DNA of 64,000 bases from Laguncularia racemosa. Its lineage: Eukaryota > Streptophyta > Magnoliopsida > Myrtales > Combretaceae. The notes below the pieces were generated by a model, which saw only the letters and a program-made list of their open reading frames with translations, was not told where the DNA came from and did not search any database. Positions 34,972 through 46,459 of this stretch are shown here, one piece after another; positions within the stretch are counted from its first letter, which is position 1, and each line of letters begins with the position of its first letter. Location of the stretch: NCBI GenBank assembly GCA_037954665.1, contig JBBMOL010000008.1, positions 7,285,559 to 7,349,558 on the forward strand. The letters are read 5' to 3'. A program made the position numbers and the translations under genes.

Positions 34972-36414
34972 ATGAACCATAACAAAGCAGAGCTTGTACT
35001 CGTTCCTTCACCAGGCATTGGCCACCTGGTATCAACGGCGGAGTTCGCGAAGCGCATCGTCCATCACGACGACCGTCTTTCTCTGACAGTCCTCATCATG
35101 AAGCTATCCCTCGATAACGGACTCGACGACTACATCGACTCTTTCTCTAGCTCCTCCGACACAGATCGAATCAAATTCATTCTACTCCCCAACGACAACG
35201 TTTTCACCGATACCAGCAATCACAACTTCATCACGTTGTTCATGGAAAGCAACATACCCCATATCCGAGACGCTGTCAAGAAACTCGTCGAGTCCAACTC
35301 ACCCCGAGTCGCTGGGTTGCTGCTCGACATGTTTTGCACCTCCATGATGGATATAGCCAAAGAGTTTGGTCTCCCGTCCTATATTTTCTTCACTTCTACT
35401 GCAAATTTTCTTGGTCTCGTGTTCACTCTCCAAATGCAAATGGATGAGGAAGGCAAAGACATTACGGAGTTTAAAGACGACCCCAATGCTGAGTTAGAGT
35501 TGCCGTGTTTCTTAAACCTACTTCCAGCAAGGGTGTTGCCTTCTGTGGTTTTAAAGAAAGAGTCGGTCTCCATATTTATGGAACACTTCAGGAGGTTCAA
35601 GGAGACAAAGGGTATTGCCGTGAATACTTTTACTGAACTTGAATCCCATGCCATCAAGACCTTGATGGATGATGCTTCGCTTCCGCCTTTATATCCAGTT
35701 GGACCCATACTTAATTTCAAGAACGATAGCGAAACAAGCACTCATAAAAATGAGTGCGAGATCATGGAGTGGTTGGATGGTCAGCCAGACTCATCGGTGG
35801 TGTTCCTCTGTTTCGGGAGCAGGGGATGCTTCAGCGAGGAGCAGGTTAGAGAAATCGCCTATGCCTTGGAGCAAAGTGGGCACAGGTTCTTGTGGTCCCT
35901 AAGGAAGCCACCGCCAAAGGGAACCCAAATTCCAACAGACTACTCAGATTTACAAGAGGTACTCCCAGAGGGTTTCCTTGATCGGGTGGCAGGGAGAGGG
36001 AAGGTGATTGGGTGGGCCCCACAGGTGGATGTACTTGCACACCGTGCAGTTGGTGGATTCGTATCGCATTGTGGGTGGAACTCGACCCTGGAGAGCTTAT
36101 GGTTTGGAGTACCAATGGCAACATGGCCTTTGTACGCGGAGCAACAGTTTAATGCATTTCTTTTGGTGATGGAGTTCGGTTTAGGAGTTGAGGTCAAAAT
36201 GGATTATAGGAATGACTTCAGAACGCCGACCAAAGAAGTGGTAAAGGCTGATCAAATTGAGAGAGGGATTAGGAGTTTAATGGAAGCAGGGAGTGGAAGG
36301 AGAAAGAAAGTGAAGGAAGTCAGTGAGATGAGTCGAAGGGCTCTAATGGGTGGTGGTTCTTCCCATATAAATTTGGGTCGTTTTGTTGATGATATTTTTA
36401 ACAATATCCCTTAA
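34972..36414 (+). CDS. UDP-glucosyltransferase, UGT71-like
   Basis: A complete single-exon gene of 480 codons, the usual size for plant family-1 glycosyltransferases, which transfer glucose from UDP-glucose to small molecules in the cytosol. The ATG at 34972 is chosen because the codons before it lack an ATG and it aligns with the ATG of both truncated copies. The N-terminal domain holds the catalytic His (residue 18, in PSPGIGHL) and the partner Asp (residue 119, in LLLDMFCTS). The C-terminal PSPG box is a full 44 residues (348-391), from WAPQ through HCGWNS to EQ. Trp at box position 22 and the final Gln favour UDP-glucose. The overall sequence is closest to UGT71 enzymes, whose acceptors include flavonoids, phenolics and abscisic acid-like compounds; the acceptor here cannot be told. 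I see no break. Confidence 0.93.
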   Translation: MNHNKAELVLVPSPGIGHLVSTAEFAKRIVHHDDRLSLTVLIMKLSLDNGLDDYIDSFSSSSDTDRIKFILLPNDNVFTDTSNHNFITLFMESNIPHIRDAVKKLVESNSPRVAGLLLDMFCTSMMDIAKEFGLPSYIFFTSTANFLGLVFTLQMQMDEEGKDITEFKDDPNAELELPCFLNLLPARVLPSVVLKKESVSIFMEHFRRFKETKGIAVNTFTELESHAIKTLMDDASLPPLYPVGPILNFKNDSETSTHKNECEIMEWLDGQPDSSVVFLCFGSRGCFSEEQVREIAYALEQSGHRFLWSLRKPPPKGTQIPTDYSDLQEVLPEGFLDRVAGRGKVIGWAPQVDVLAHRAVGGFVSHCGWNSTLESLWFGVPMATWPLYAEQQFNAFLLVMEFGLGVEVKMDYRNDFRTPTKEVVKADQIERGIRSLMEAGSGRRKKVKEVSEMSRRALMGGGSSHINLGRFVDDIFNNIP

Positions 36415-36639
36415 ATATAGTTTGGGATTATCGTGTTAATTAGAGAATTCGTGGTCTTGCAACGATTTCCGTAATCTTTTATCAAGTTCTTTATCAATTT
36501 CTGTAATTTCTTTTGTTGAATATGAATACTCCAGTAAAGAATCAATTAATTGACTTTTCATACAATGATCAATATATTTGTTCGGATCTAATAATCTTAG
36601 ATTGGAGATTGCTAGTTTGATATTCGATGGAATGAATTT
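36415..36639. other. 3' flank of the UGT gene
   Basis: AT-rich sequence that should hold the 3' untranslated region; no clear AATAAA signal. It passes into decayed copia sequence. Confidence 0.4.
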
Positions 36640-36859
36640 TTTTGGTTAGTGTCAATCTATAAGACTAGCCTTAGGATCTAAATCAAAATTGGGATTTATT
36701 GATGGAACTTATACAAAACATAATGGAGAACATGAAGATTTTCAATGATGGACATAGTGCAATTCTATGATAAGATGTTGGAAAAGAGTTGGCTAAACAA
36801 TTTATGTATGTGCAATCCACGAAGGAACTTCTAAACGTTTTGGACAAACTAATGGTCCA

Positions 36860-37380
36860 TTACTTTTTCAACTTCAATATGAAATTGTTAATGCAAGACA
36901 AGGAAATAGTAGTCTCACAACATGTTACAATTGATTGAAGAAGCTATGGGATGAATTGAATAGTTTTAATGGATTCCCAAATTGTTCATGTGGTGTTCTA
37001 AATAATTATTCTTGTGGTCTGGTAAATAAATTGAATGAGATTGATAATTGGAACAAATTGTTATAGTTCCTTATGGGTTTAAATGAATCTTAAAAAACTG
37101 TGAGGAGCCATATTCTATCTTTAGAACATTTGCCATCAGTAAGTAAGGCATATTATTTGATTTACCAAGTTGAAAAACAAAAACAAATATTTGGAGGTTT
37201 TGTTAGTGTTGAAGGTGTTTTAGCTTGCGCTATAAAGTTGTAGCTAAGATCTTTTATAGGAGAAAAGAAGGATAGAAAGACCAAACCAATATAAAAGATT
37301 GTACACATTGTAAGAGACATGGTCATTCAATTGAAAGTTGTTTTGAAATAATTGGTTATCTTGATTAGTACAAAGGTAGT
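36860..37380 (+). pseudogene. Decayed copia Gag
   Basis: The frame reads YEIVNARQGN, LKKLWDELNSFNGFPNCSCG, FLMGLNES and HILSLEHLPSVSKAYYLIYQVEKQ, the layout of the copia Gag polyprotein domain. A degraded knuckle follows near 37300 (CTHCKRHGHSIESCFE). Multiple stops. Confidence 0.65.
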
Positions 37381-37531
37381 TAAGATAAGAAAGGTAGAAA
37401 CTTTGTTGGTCACGTCATCTTTTGGATAGTAGTGTTGATATTACTACAGGCAAGCAAGAAGTTAATGAATCATAGTTGATTTCAAAAATATGCAATAAAG
37501 TTGTTCGTATGATGAAAGAAAGAATGATGCA

Positions 37532-40500
37532 ATGATTGCTGATAGTCGAGAATATTTACCACTTCATTTTACAAGTCAGATTGAAAACTATGATTCATTT
37601 GTAGGATCTTTTTATCATAATGATAGTTATGTAGGTGAATGGATAGTTAATATAGGTGCCACCAACCATATGACACCTTTACCACACCTTTTAATCCATA
37701 AACATGATCTTCAACAACCAATTCACATTAAATTGCTAGATAGAACAAACAAAGAAGTTAGAACTTTTGGTCAAGTTTGATTAAATGAGTTCATTGTCTT
37801 AAACAATGGATTCTTAGTACCATCATTTCATTGTAATCTTTTATTTATTAGCAAATTGCTACACACCACTAACTACATAATATCCTTTTATCCTCATGGT
37901 TGCCTATTCCAGGATATGAACACTAAAAAGGTTGTTGCATAAGCTGATGTAAGAAGGGGGTTATATGCTTTGAAATTTGTTTCTTAGAATGTATGTTTTG
38001 ATTTTAGTGCCATCGTTCCTCATTCTTCATGTAATAATGCTCAAGACATTTCTTTTGACTTGATGCATTGTCATCTTAGTCATATTTCTTTTGCAAAGTT
38101 AAAACATATTCAAGGTTTTGGAACTATTGATATTGGTAATTTTGTTGTGATGCATGTAAGATAGGAGAATCTCATGGATTGTCATTCCCACTTAGTAATT
38201 CTTCTTCCTCTCATGCTTTTGAGCTTTTACATGCTGATTTGTGAGGCCTTTATAACACACCATCATTATCTAGTGTAAGAATTTTTTTGAAAATAGTAGA
38301 TGACATGTGTAAATATACTTGGACCTATTTGATTTAGAATAAACACCAAACACTATCTACCTAGATTCATTTCATTTCTTATACACAAAACCATTTCCTC
38401 ATTACTCCAAAATTTTTCTGGAGCAATAATGGAATAGAATTCTTATCATTAGAATGTCAACAATTTTTTTCATGAAAATAAGATTGTTCATCAAACAACC
38501 ACCACTTATACACCCCAACAAAATAGGGTAGTTGAGAGAAAGCATAGACATCTAGTAGAAATAGCTAGTACAATTAGACTCCATGCAAATTTACTAAATA
38601 TATTTTGGGGTGAATGTATCCTAGTAGCTATAGCACTCATAATTAGAATGCCTAAACACATATTGAATTGGAAATCTCCTTATAAGATTCTATTCAATAA
38701 ACCACCTTCATACATTGATTTATGCACCATTGGATACTTAAGTTATTCTACTATTGTAGACAAGTCAAGAGATAAGTTTGATGTTAAGGGTCATTGTTGT
38801 GTGTTTTTAAGCTATCCATCCAATCAAGAGGGTTATAAGCTTTATGACTTAGATGATCATGTACTACTTGTAAGTGGAGATGTTGCTTTTATTGGGAGTG
38901 TGCTTCCTTATAGACATGTTTAGAATATCAATTCTTCTTCTTGTTTACCTTCCACTTTGTTTTCTTCTAATGATAGACATAATGAATTGGATGATGTTCA
39001 TCATTCTATTCCTATTCATTCTTTTTCTACTCTTAGTCACTCTGAGATAAACTCTAATGATGGCCATTTTTCTATCCCCATTCATTCTTCTTCTACTCCC
39101 ATTCATTCTAAGTCGAGTACTATCTCTCATACACAACTTCAAAGGTCTAATAGAGTCAAGCAAACACCTAGATGGCTTTTTGATTTTGTCCATTTTGTGC
39201 AATCTGATTCTTCATCATTGGCAGCAACATCACATACTATGTACCCTTTACTTGATAAACACATATTAAACCATTTCCCTAAAGATTATATGGCTTCTTT
39301 GGCAAATGTATTGTCTATCCATGAATCACAAAATTATCATGAAGCTAAAAATGATCTTAAGTGATAGGATGTAATGAATAAAGAACTTTTGGCCCTTGAA
39401 GCTAATAAAACTCAGGAACTTGTTTCTTTACCATCAGGAAAGAAGACCTAGGATCAAAGTGGTTTTATAAAATCAAACATAAACTAGATGGGTCTATTGA
39501 AAGATATAAGGAAAGATTAATAGCTAAAGGTTATAATCAAATAGAAAGGGTTGATTATGTGCACACATTTTCTTAGGTTGCTAAACTAACCATAGTACAT
39601 TTACTTTTAGGCTTAGCTGCTATTAAGTGTTGGCATGTACATCAATTAGATGTCAATAATGCATTCTTGCATGAATACTTAGAAGAAGAGATTTATATGT
39701 ATCTGCCTGATGGATATCATACTTCATCATTTGGTCAGGTGTGTAAATTAGTCTAATCTCTATATGGACCAAAATAGGTTTCTCAATAATGTATTAAAGA
39801 ATTTACCCATTTCATTTCTTCTCTTAGTTTTACAAAATCTAAAAGTGATTATTCACTTTTTACTTAGATTCGAGGAAATGAATTGATAGTGGTGCTTGTA
39901 TATGTTGATGATGTTCTTATTACTAGTAATTCACTTTCTAATATTGTCAATATTAAAGATGCTCTTAATAAAGCTTTTACAATAAAAGAATTGGGAGAGG
40001 TTAGATTTTTTCTTAGGATTGAAATTTATAGAACAAAAGGAGGATTTATGCTCATTTAAAAAAGTTTTTGCTTGACACATTAAATGATGTTGGACTTATA
40101 GCAACTAAACTAGTTAAGATACAATTTCCTCAACATCTTTGATTTGACCGGGAGTTAGGAACTTTACTATCAGATCATTTAGGTTATTGGTGGATTGTTG
40201 GTCATCTATTACATCTCACTATTACAACACTTGATATTACTTATGGTGTCCAATAGTTGAGTTAGTTTGTTAGTAGTCTATGTACTACACACTATCAAGC
40301 TACTTTACACTTGTTAAAGTATTTGAAAGGAACATTTAATAAATGACTTTTCTATTACGCATCTTTAGAATTATCTCATGCGAGTTATACTAATACAGAT
40401 TAGGGATCTAATGTTATTGATAGCAAATCCTTGATAGGTTATTATATATTTCTTAGATCATCCTTAATGTCATGGAAGACAAAGAAATAGGCAATCCACA

Positions 40501-40700
40501 TCTTCCACTGTAGCAAAATATAGGAGCCGAACTTCAAGAACAAAAAAGTTACTTTGGCTTTCATATTTACTTCAGGATTTTTGGATTTCCATTCCTCTAT
40601 AAGTTTCTTTATATATAAATAGAAAATTTGCACTTCTTATTGTAGAATACCCATGTTTACATGGTCGAACTAAGCATATCGAAGTGGATATACATTTTAC
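37532..40700 (+). pseudogene. Decayed copia Pol
   Basis: The protease motif is changed to WIVNIGATNHM (Asn for catalytic Asp, 37649-37651). The integrase C-terminal part is readable at 38648-38923 (LNWKSPYKILFNKPPSY, GYPSNQEGYKLYDL type). RT fragments include KWFYKIKHKLDGSIERYK, HVHQLDVNNAFLH and LVYVDDVLIT (about 39900). RNase H similarity is weak. There are more than fifteen stops and several frameshifts, so this is an old element. Confidence 0.7.
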
Positions 40701-40860
40701 TTGGGATCACATATCCAGCAATTTTCTCAAAATTTTTCATGTTGCCTAACCTGAGGGCAGGGGGTTTATGCGTGTTGTGTGTTAGATTATATGTACTGAT
40801 GTATAATATATTTACAGCAACTTCAGTAGCATGTTTAATTATCAGACGTCTTATCTAGCA

Positions 40861-41019
40861 TGTAATGATACATATATAAATGCACAACTACATAATAGAA
40901 TTAATGACAACTTCACATTATACCAAACTACAACTTTCATACCTTTCTTCTATACTCTGTGTTTCCATTCTATTTTTTGCAAGTTTCAATGGTGAACTTT
41001 TCCACATCGGTCTTGTTAT
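40861..41019. other. Short spacer before the next copia element
   Basis: No feature other than the left copy of the 5-bp duplication GTTAT (41015-41019). Confidence 0.4.
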
Positions 41020-41273
41020 TATTGAAGAATGATTCAAAGTCTAGATTTGTCATTGACTAAGTCTTCTAGTATGTTAGCTTGTTTTTCTTAAGTTGTTAAT
41101 AATGGCTTAGTTGGCCTTGATTTGTTGCTTAAGTTGTTGCCTTGTAAGCCTATATATAGGCACTAGTTGTTTACTCATTTTTAATCAAGGAAAACAACAA
41201 TAATAGAGTAGAGTACTCTCCTATCCCTCTGTTTTATCATTTTAGTTGAGTTTATTCCCAACAATTCTGGTAT
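41020..41273 (+). repeat. 5' LTR of the TATTG copia
   Basis: 254 bp; TATA box CCTATATATAGG at about 41149-41160; ends CCCAACA (one base different from the 3' copy). Confidence 0.8.
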
Positions 41274-41339
41274 TAAAGCTCGTTTCGAGTGTTTTAGGAT
41301 ATTTAGGGTAAACACATGAGTGAGTGAGTATCATAAATA

Positions 41340-42290
41340 GTATGACAAAACTTGTCTTCAATGGTGAGAAATATGAATGGTAGAGTATCAATGTGAAAAC
41401 ACTGCTCAGATCTCAAGAGTTATGGGATTTGGTTGAATATGGATTTGTTGATATCCTAGAACCTAATCTAGAAGTTGAAGAAAGGCTGAAGGAAACAAGA
41501 AAACAAGATGTCAAAGCACTCTTCATAATTTAACAAGCCATTGATGAAACAATTTTCTCACGTATTGCAATAGCAACAACATCACATGAAGCTTAGAAGA
41601 TTTTATAGAAGGAATTCAAAGGCGATGGCAGAGTTATGGTGGTAAAACTACAAACCTTAAGATGCAATTTTGAAACTCTGAATATGAAAAATGATGAGTT
41701 AATTACTGATTTTTTTTGTTAAGAACAATGACAATAGTCAGTCAAATGCGATCCTATAGTGAACAAATCTCAGATGCAACAATTGTTGCAAAAATTCTCA
41801 AGAGCTTGACGTCAAAATTTGACCATGTAGTAGCTGCTATAGAAGAAGCAAATGATTTGGATACTCTTTCAATTGATGAATAGATGGGGTCTCTCCAATC
41901 TCATGAGTCTAGAATCAACAGATTGCAAGAGAAGGAAGAAAGGGCATTTTAAGTACAAGAAACAAATGTCATTTTAACAAGTAGAGGAAGAGGAAGAAGA
42001 CGAGGCTTTCGTGGTCGCGGTCGCGGTAATGGTAGAAGCAGAAGACAAAGGACAAAGGAATTTCAATGAGTAAGAAAACACAAAAACTATCTAATGTTAT
42101 CACTGTAACAGATATGGACATGTTTAGGCCAACTGTTGGTATAAAAATTAGACAATGAATATGGTGATTGAACAATGTCATCATTGCTACAGATATATGC
42201 ATGCACCTGATAATTGTTGGTAAAAATATCAGAATGTGAATGCTGCTAGAGAAAATGAAGAAGACAACAAACTATTTATGGCCCTTTTTT
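41340..42290 (+). pseudogene. Copia Gag with two zinc knuckles
   Basis: Gag core LVFNGEKYEW, LLRSQELWDLVE, EEAN and DVKALFII. A basic RGRGRRR-type stretch (41985-42050) is followed by two CCHC-like knuckles at about 42100-42225: CYHCNRYGHV.ANCW and CHHCYRYMHAPDNCW. The first is interrupted by a stop. There are several further stops. Confidence 0.7.
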
Positions 42291-42299
42291 ATTCTAACC

Positions 42300-45240
42300 A
42301 AAAACCAAGTGATCTATGGTTTGTAGATAGTAGCTATTCAAATCATATGACATGAACCAAATCCTTATTCTAGGAGCTTGATGAAACACAGAAGATCAAG
42401 GTTTAGCTCAAAAACAATAAAGATATGCAAGTTAAAGGCAAAGGCACAGTTGGAGTTGTCACTAGCAATGGTAAAATGAAATTTCTACATGACATTCATT
42501 TTGTGCCTGACATAGGTTATAATTTGTTGAGCGTTGGACAATTATTGGCTAATGGTTATTCTATCTTATTTGGTGATGATGTGTGTATCATTAGTAACAA
42601 GAAATCAGGCACCAAGATTCATATCAATATGACACCACACAAGATGTTTCCATTGGATGTTTCACAAGTGGAGAATTTTGCCCTTGCTGCAAGGATAATG
42701 GATGATTCACAATTATGGCATTTAAGGTATAGACACTTGAACATTAAAGGGTTGAAAAGCTTGGAGAGTTAGACAATGTTTAGAATTGATTCATGCAGAT
42801 TTATTTTGACCTATGCAAATAAAATCCTTTGGCGAAAGTTGATATTTCTTGTTGTTTACAAATGACTATAGCCGCATGAGTTGGGTGTGCTTTCTTGCTA
42901 ACAAATCAGAAACTTTCAACAAATTTCAGAAATTTAAAGCTATGGTGAAAAAAAAAAGTGGCTACTACATCCAAACATTGCACACAGATAGAGGTGGCGA
43001 GTTCGTATCCAAAGAGTTCAATTTATATTGTGAAGAAAATGGCATTTATAGGGAATTAACAACTCTTTATACTCCAAAGCAGAACGGTGTAGCTGAACGA
43101 AAAAATCGAACCATTGTGGAGATGGCAAGAAGTATGATACAAACAAAGGGACTCGTGAATCAACTTTGGGTAGAAGCTATAGCAATATCGATCTATTTGC
43201 TAAATATATCACCAATAAGGGCTATCATTAATCGAACTCCCTACGAGGTTTGGCATGAAAGGAAACCATTAGTAAGTCATTTACGAGTTTTTTTTTGTGT
43301 ATTATATATGCTTTGGTAAATTCTCAAGCTCGTCAAAAGCTTGACGAAAAATCTAAAAAAATGCATTTTTGTTAGTTATTGTACTCAATCCAAAGCATAT
43401 AGGTTATATAATCCTCTATGTGGAAATATTTTAATAAGAAGAGATGTAATTTTTTATGAGAAAGTAAGTTGGGATTGGGGTGAAGAGCAATTGCGACAGA
43501 AAGGTTCCACATCTATTGATATCTTTGAGGAAAACAAAGAGCCAAGTCCTACAAATTCCTCCATGTCATCCAGTCTAACAACTTCAACTACACCAACATC
43601 AAGCAGATATTCTTCATCTACAGCTAATGATTCTTTAAATGAAACACCAACATCACCTAGGAAATATAAATCCTTAGTTTACATATATAAATCTTGTCAA
43701 TTTGCTCTTACTATTCAGATCCTATAATTTTTTTTGAAGCAGCTGAAAAAGAAGATTGGCAAAAAGCAATGGTGGAAGAGATTAAAGCAATCGAGAGGAA
43801 TGAAACTTGGGAGATGGTAGACTTACCAGATGACCAGAATATAATTGATTTAAAATGGGTGTTTTAAACCAAATTTGTTGCAGATGGAAGTATATAAAAG
43901 TATAAAGCACAACTTGTGGAAAAAAAGGTATGCACAACAATAGGGTATCGACTTTGACAAAACTTTCTCTCTAATAGCTCATTTTGAAACTGTGAGAATT
44001 ATTTTAGCTTTGGCAGCTCAATTGCAATGGTCAGTTTTTCAATTTGATGTCAAGTTGGCATTCTTGAGTGGAGATTTACAAGAAGAAGTCTACATGACAC
44101 AACCGGAAGGATTTGTATTGTAAGGTAAAGAGATAAAGGTGTATAAACTGAAGAAGGCACTATATAGGTTAAAGCAAGCTCCTTGAGCTTGGTACAGTAA
44201 GATTGATGGTTATTTTTGGCAAAAGGGGTATGTAAGAAGTGAGAGTGAACCCACCTTGTATGTGAAGAAGAAAGGTAAAAATGATTTCATCATTGTTTGT
44301 CTTTATGTTGATGATATCATCTATACTAGTTCTTCAAGTTCTCTTGTGAAAGCGTTTAATACATAGATGATGGGTGAGTTCGAAATGTCATATATGGGTC
44401 TATTGCATTACTTTCTTGGTCTTGAAGTTCATTAAGCTAAACATGAGATTTTTATTACGCAAAAGAAATATGCAAGAGATTTACTTAATAAGTTTGGCAT
44501 GTTTAGATGTAATCCTGTAGCTACACCAATGAACATGAATGAAAAACTACAGAATGGAGATGGCTCAGATTCAACAGATACGAAGAAGTTTAGAAGCTTG
44601 GTTGGAGGATTGATTTGCTTAACATATATACGACCTAATATAGCATTTTTTGTCGGTGTTATCTCATGATTTATGCATGAACCATCAAAGATTCATTATG
44701 GTGCAGCAAAAAGAGTCTTGCACTACATTGCTAGAATAGTGGGGTATGGTACTTGGTATTCGAAAGCTTCCAACTTCAGATTACATGGGTTTACAGATAG
44801 TGATTGGACAAGTTTGTTGGATGATCAACATAGTATTTCAGCAAATGTATTCACTTTGGAATTGGGATCAAGAGCAATCACTTAGAGCTTAAAGAAACAA
44901 GCAACGACAACGCTTTCAACTTTAGAAGCAAAGTATATTGCTGCAACTTCAATAGCTTGTCAAGCCATTTGGCTAAGGAGGATGTTAACTGATCTTCAAC
45001 AAAAGCAAGAAAGACCTATAAAGATATCTTGTGATAATAAAGCAACAATCTGCATGACGAAGAATCCAACCTTTCATAGTAGAACAAAGCACATCGATAT
45101 ATGATATCATTTTATTCGTGATTTAGTTGTAAGAAAAGAGATATCCTTGAAGTACTGCAGCACTCAAGAACAAGTAAATAATGTATTAACGAAGACCTTG
45201 TTCAAAGAAAAGTTTTGTTATTTTAGGATGTTGCTGGGTG
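42300..45240 (+). pseudogene. Copia Pol of the TATTG element
   Basis: The protease motif reads LWFVDSSYSNHM (Ser for Gly in the triad, near 42325). The pre-integrase is at 42425-42772. The integrase core at 42849-43319 keeps HTDRGGEFVS and NGVAERKNRTI with its catalytic Glu. RT has FDVKLAFLSGDLQEEVY and LYVDDIIYT near 44305; RNase H is at about 44600-45130. Six or more stops, so non-functional. Confidence 0.8.
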
Positions 45241-45265
45241 TATGTGACTTTGAATCAAGGGAGGC

Positions 45266-45510
45266 TATTGAAGAATGATTCAAAGTCTAGATTTGTTATT
45301 GACTAAGTCTTCTAGTCTGTTAGCTTGTTTTTCTTAAGTTGTTAATAATGGCTTAGCTGGTCTTAATTTGTTGCTTAGGTTGTTACCTTGTAAGCCTATA
45401 TATAGGCACCGGCTGTTGGCTCATTTTTAATCGAGGAAAACAGCAATAATACAGTAGAGTACTCTTCCTATCCCTCTATTTTATCATTTTAGTTGAGTTT
45501 ATTCCCAATA
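45266..45510 (+). repeat. 3' LTR of the TATTG copia
   Basis: 245 bp, TATTGAAG...CCCAATA, followed by the duplication GTTAT. Confidence 0.8.
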
Positions 45511-45515
45511 GTTAT

Positions 45516-46200
45516 AAGAGTAGAATAAAGGGACGTTTTGAAGGTTTGAGCAACACATTAGTATTGAAACCAGAATTTTGGGTTAAAAAATGGCTTTTGA
45601 AGGAAGATGCAGAGGTTTAACTTTTAAGTAAGACTAAAACAGCAGAAGGGAATGAGGCTCTTGGTTTAGATGTCCAAATTGGAAATCAAGAAAGCAATCT
45701 GTCTACAGTGAGATTGTTATAGAGGAAGGAACAAATGTGGTCTCTTCAGCAGATGCTTACACTGTGAACAGGGTGGTGGCTGACTGGCAAGGATGAAGCT
45801 TTAGGCACCGATCAGCTTGTGGGGTCTGGAAATGGCCAGGTGAGGGAAGGCTCAAGTAAGGATGTTTGTATGGCAAATGTTGAGATTAACACGAGAAAAA
45901 TCTCCATTTCCTTGTTCACGTAGTGTTGAAGAGAGTTGTGGATATGACCGCAATGGCAAATGTAGAGGATCGGATCCGAGTTTGAGGACGATTTAAAACG
46001 ACACCGAGTGATCCTGAATGTGCAAAACCATGGAACTTAGTAATTTCGAAGAGTCGGGGTCGGAAAATTGTGCCTTTAGATCGTAGAATTACTCAAAGTT
46101 TGTCTCTTTAGTGTTCTCTATTCTTCAATTTCTCAATGAATATATTGTGATGGAATATTGGAGGAACAGGGAGTAATAGGTCAATGTGGAGGTTTAAGAG
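45516..46200 (+). mobile_element. LINE-like non-LTR retrotransposon remnant
   Basis: Translation in changing frames gives LKPEFWVKKWLL, then CAKPWNLVISKSRGRKIVP, a tail typical of LINE ORF1, then ILWNIGGTGSNRSMWRFKS. The last resembles the start of the endonuclease domain of plant LINE ORF2 (WN-RG-G followed by a basic segment). After the copia nested at 46201 the sequence seems to resume at 50686 (SLIKLKNLQ). It is short and decayed, so the call is tentative. Confidence 0.4.
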
Positions 46201-46446
46201 TGTCGTTGCAAGAGTAAAAGGAAAAACAGAGAACAAAATTGCAGCTAGGAAAACGAAAATCTGATCTGATCTTTCATTGTAATCTCAATGTTTCTAAAAT
46301 ACAATCATATCAAACTTGATAAGTTTCACTTCCTAAATTGTAGCAAAATAAATATAAACAAACTTATTTACTTCCAATAAATTAGAACTAAGCTAAACAA
46401 ACTAAAGTGTAAGTAATTTGCTGTCCTAATAAGCAAAACATTAACA
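46201..46446 (-). repeat. 3' LTR of the minus-strand copia
   Basis: 246 bp, a few percent different from 50440-50685. Confidence 0.88.
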
Positions 46447-46459
46447 CTCTTCCATGTTT

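Larger units (their letters stand above)
36640..40860 (+). mobile_element. Old, heavily decayed Ty1/copia element
   Basis: Fragments of all copia domains occur in order, but I could not find LTRs or a target duplication, so the limits are approximate. They run from Gag (about 36860-37230) to RNase H-like sequence (about 40300-40600). It directly follows the UGT gene. Confidence 0.65.
41020..45510 (+). mobile_element. Complete Ty1/copia element with TATTG...CAATA termini
   Basis: It is 4491 bp. LTRs at 41020-41273 and 45266-45510 are flanked by GTTAT (41015-41019 and 45511-45515). With that duplication the LTR begins TATTGAAG and, in the 3' copy, ends CCCAATA, so the termini are TA...TA inverted repeats and not TG...CA. 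The primer site TGGTATTAAAGC (41278-41289) resembles the iMet site; the purine tract AAGGGAGG precedes the 3' LTR. Each LTR has a clear TATATATA box. Confidence 0.85.
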
